Of a stretch of 41,314 nt of DNA, positions 40,380 through 41,314 are shown in pieces. The number at the start of each line of letters is the position of its first letter. The stretch's first letter is position 1. The stretch spans positions 1-41,314 of the forward strand of contig JADHWK010000018.1 of the NCBI GenBank assembly GCA_016783505.1, read 5' to 3'. The position numbers and the translations under genes are program-made. The DNA is from Candidatus Zhuqueibacterota bacterium. GTDB taxonomy: Bacteria; BS750m-G25. Under the pieces are notes generated by a model, which saw only the letters and a program-made list of their open reading frames with translations, was not told where the DNA came from and searched no databases.

Positions 40380-41314
40380 ATGAATACGGACAATTACCCC
40401 TTCAAGGAAACAGAAGAGAAGTGGCAACGGGTCTGGGAAGAACAGAAACTCTACCGGACCGACATGGATAATACGGCCAAAAAGCTCTACTGTCTGGTAA
40501 TGTTCATCTATCCTTCTGCGGATCGGCTCCATATCGGCCATTGGTATAACTACGGCCCTGCCGATACCTGGGCCCGGTTTAAGCGGATGCAGGGATATAA
40601 CGTCTTTGAACCCATGGGCTATGATGCCTTCGGCCTACCGGCTGAAAATTACGCCATCCAGCAGGGGATTCACCCAGCTCAGAGCACGGCCAAGAACATC
40701 CACAACATCCGCAAGCAGCTTGGGACCATGGGCGCCATGTACGACTGGTCCAAGGAGATTAATACCTCCTCGCCTGAATATTATAAATGGACCCAATGGT
40801 TCTTCCTCCAGCTTTACAAACACGGACTGGCCTATCGAAAAAAGGCACCGGTGAACTGGTGTCCTGGCTGTCAAACGGTGTTGGCCAACGAGCAGGTGAT
40901 TAACGGGGCTTGCGAGCGCTGTGATACGGCGGTAACGAAGAAGGATCTGGCCCAGTGGTTTTTCAAAATCACCGCCTACGCCGACCGTCTGCTGGAAGGA
41001 CATGCTAAGATTAACTGGCCGGAAAAAACCCTCGCCATGCAAAAGAACTGGATCGGACGCAGCGAGGGAGCCCTGATTCGCTTTGACATCGAGGAGGATG
41101 GTCGTCAGATCGAGGTGTTTACCACCCGGCCCGATACCCTCTACGGCATGACCTACCTCGTTCTGGCGCCGGAACATCAGTTGGTCTCCGAACTGGTGTC
41201 CGGGGATCGGCGAAAAGAAGTTGAGGAGTATGTGGAGAGGACCCGAAGGATCACCGAAATAGAACGGACCTCAACGGAAAAGGAAAAAACGGGCCTGTTC
41301 ATCGGTCGTAATGT
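40380..41314 (+). CDS. leuS: leucyl-tRNA synthetase, N-terminal part (cut by window end)
   Basis: The first 311 residues of a class Ia aminoacyl-tRNA synthetase, which charges tRNA-Leu and edits mischarged amino acids. A ribosome site (TGAGGAG) lies 3 nt before the ATG. The catalytic HIGH motif is H51-I-G-H54 in [15 protein letters not shown], an uncommon variant of the usual bacterial [25 protein letters not shown], the zinc-type cysteines C161/C164 and C178/C181, and the start of the CP1 editing domain, TTRPDTLYG (248-256), are all LeuRS-specific. The KMSKS motif lies beyond the window. Confidence 0.95.
   Translation, partial: MNTDNYPFKETEEKWQRVWEEQKLYRTDMDNTAKKLYCLVMFIYPSADRLHIGHWYNYGPADTWARFKRMQGYNVFEPMGYDAFGLPAENYAIQQGIHPAQSTAKNIHNIRKQLGTMGAMYDWSKEINTSSPEYYKWTQWFFLQLYKHGLAYRKKAPVNWCPGCQTVLANEQVINGACERCDTAVTKKDLAQWFFKITAYADRLLEGHAKINWPEKTLAMQKNWIGRSEGALIRFDIEEDGRQIEVFTTRPDTLYGMTYLVLAPEHQLVSELVSGDRRKEVEEYVERTRRITEIERTSTEKEKTGLFIGRN

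Overview
The window looks like chromosomal DNA of an uncultured bacterium of the FCB (Bacteroidetes-like) group. The evidence is two large secreted proteins with type A C-terminal T9SS sorting domains ([10 protein letters not shown]...GREVA...GIYFYQI), a third with a shorter sorting-like tail, a GldA/GldF/GldG-like ABC operon with a DUF4340 partner, an MXAN_6640-type metalloprotease and a DUF6588-like outer-membrane protein. I cannot name the phylum; KSB1-, Marinimicrobia- or Zixibacteria-like lineages would fit. Several promoters share the pattern TTGnnn-N17-TATATT.

Layout. 1-10.4 kb: the tail of an IS1595-type transposase, a lipoprotein with a cohesin-like domain, and two giant T9SS cargo proteins. 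10.4-18.5 kb: uvrB with an apparently leaderless promoter, a serine hydrolase that carries the boundary signals of a single integron gene cassette, about 1 kb of palindromes and a MITE-like element, an AlkD-like glycosylase, an isochorismatase-family hydrolase and der. 18.9-27 kb: an MXAN_6640-like protease, a DUF6588-like protein, then the ABC/GldG/DUF4340 operon, with MITE-like and direct repeats between its genes. 27-31.3 kb: a degenerate tRNA-Ala, a GIY-YIG nuclease ORF, an intact tRNA-Ala, an aminotransferase-serA-DUF1015 cassette, a second identical tRNA-Ala, then tRNA-Gly, tRNA-Cys and tRNA-Leu. The serine cassette sits exactly between perfect 115-bp direct repeats. 31.4-39.1 kb: a CsgG-like protein, a membrane-anchored methyltransferase, a minus-strand acyltransferase fusion, a frameshifted small Tat-leader-like gene, a saccharopine dehydrogenase remnant, dut, a polysaccharide deacetylase, a MerR regulator, a GT2 glycosyltransferase, pcm and a small exporter. 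39.1-41.3 kb: a degenerate tRNA-Pro, a second GIY-YIG ORF running into an intact tRNA-Pro, a third tRNA-Pro fragment, a small membrane protein, tRNA-Pro(CGG) and the start of leuS.

The most unusual material is in the non-coding structure. Both GIY-YIG ORFs lie between a broken tRNA and an intact tRNA of the same isotype. The recurrent palindrome CCCGAAGCTTCGGG replaces the T-arm in two degenerate tRNA-Pro copies. A serine-biosynthesis block is bounded by tRNA-containing direct repeats. A lone integron-type cassette lies far from any visible integrase. These readings come from inspecting the sequence by eye; no database search or folding program was run.
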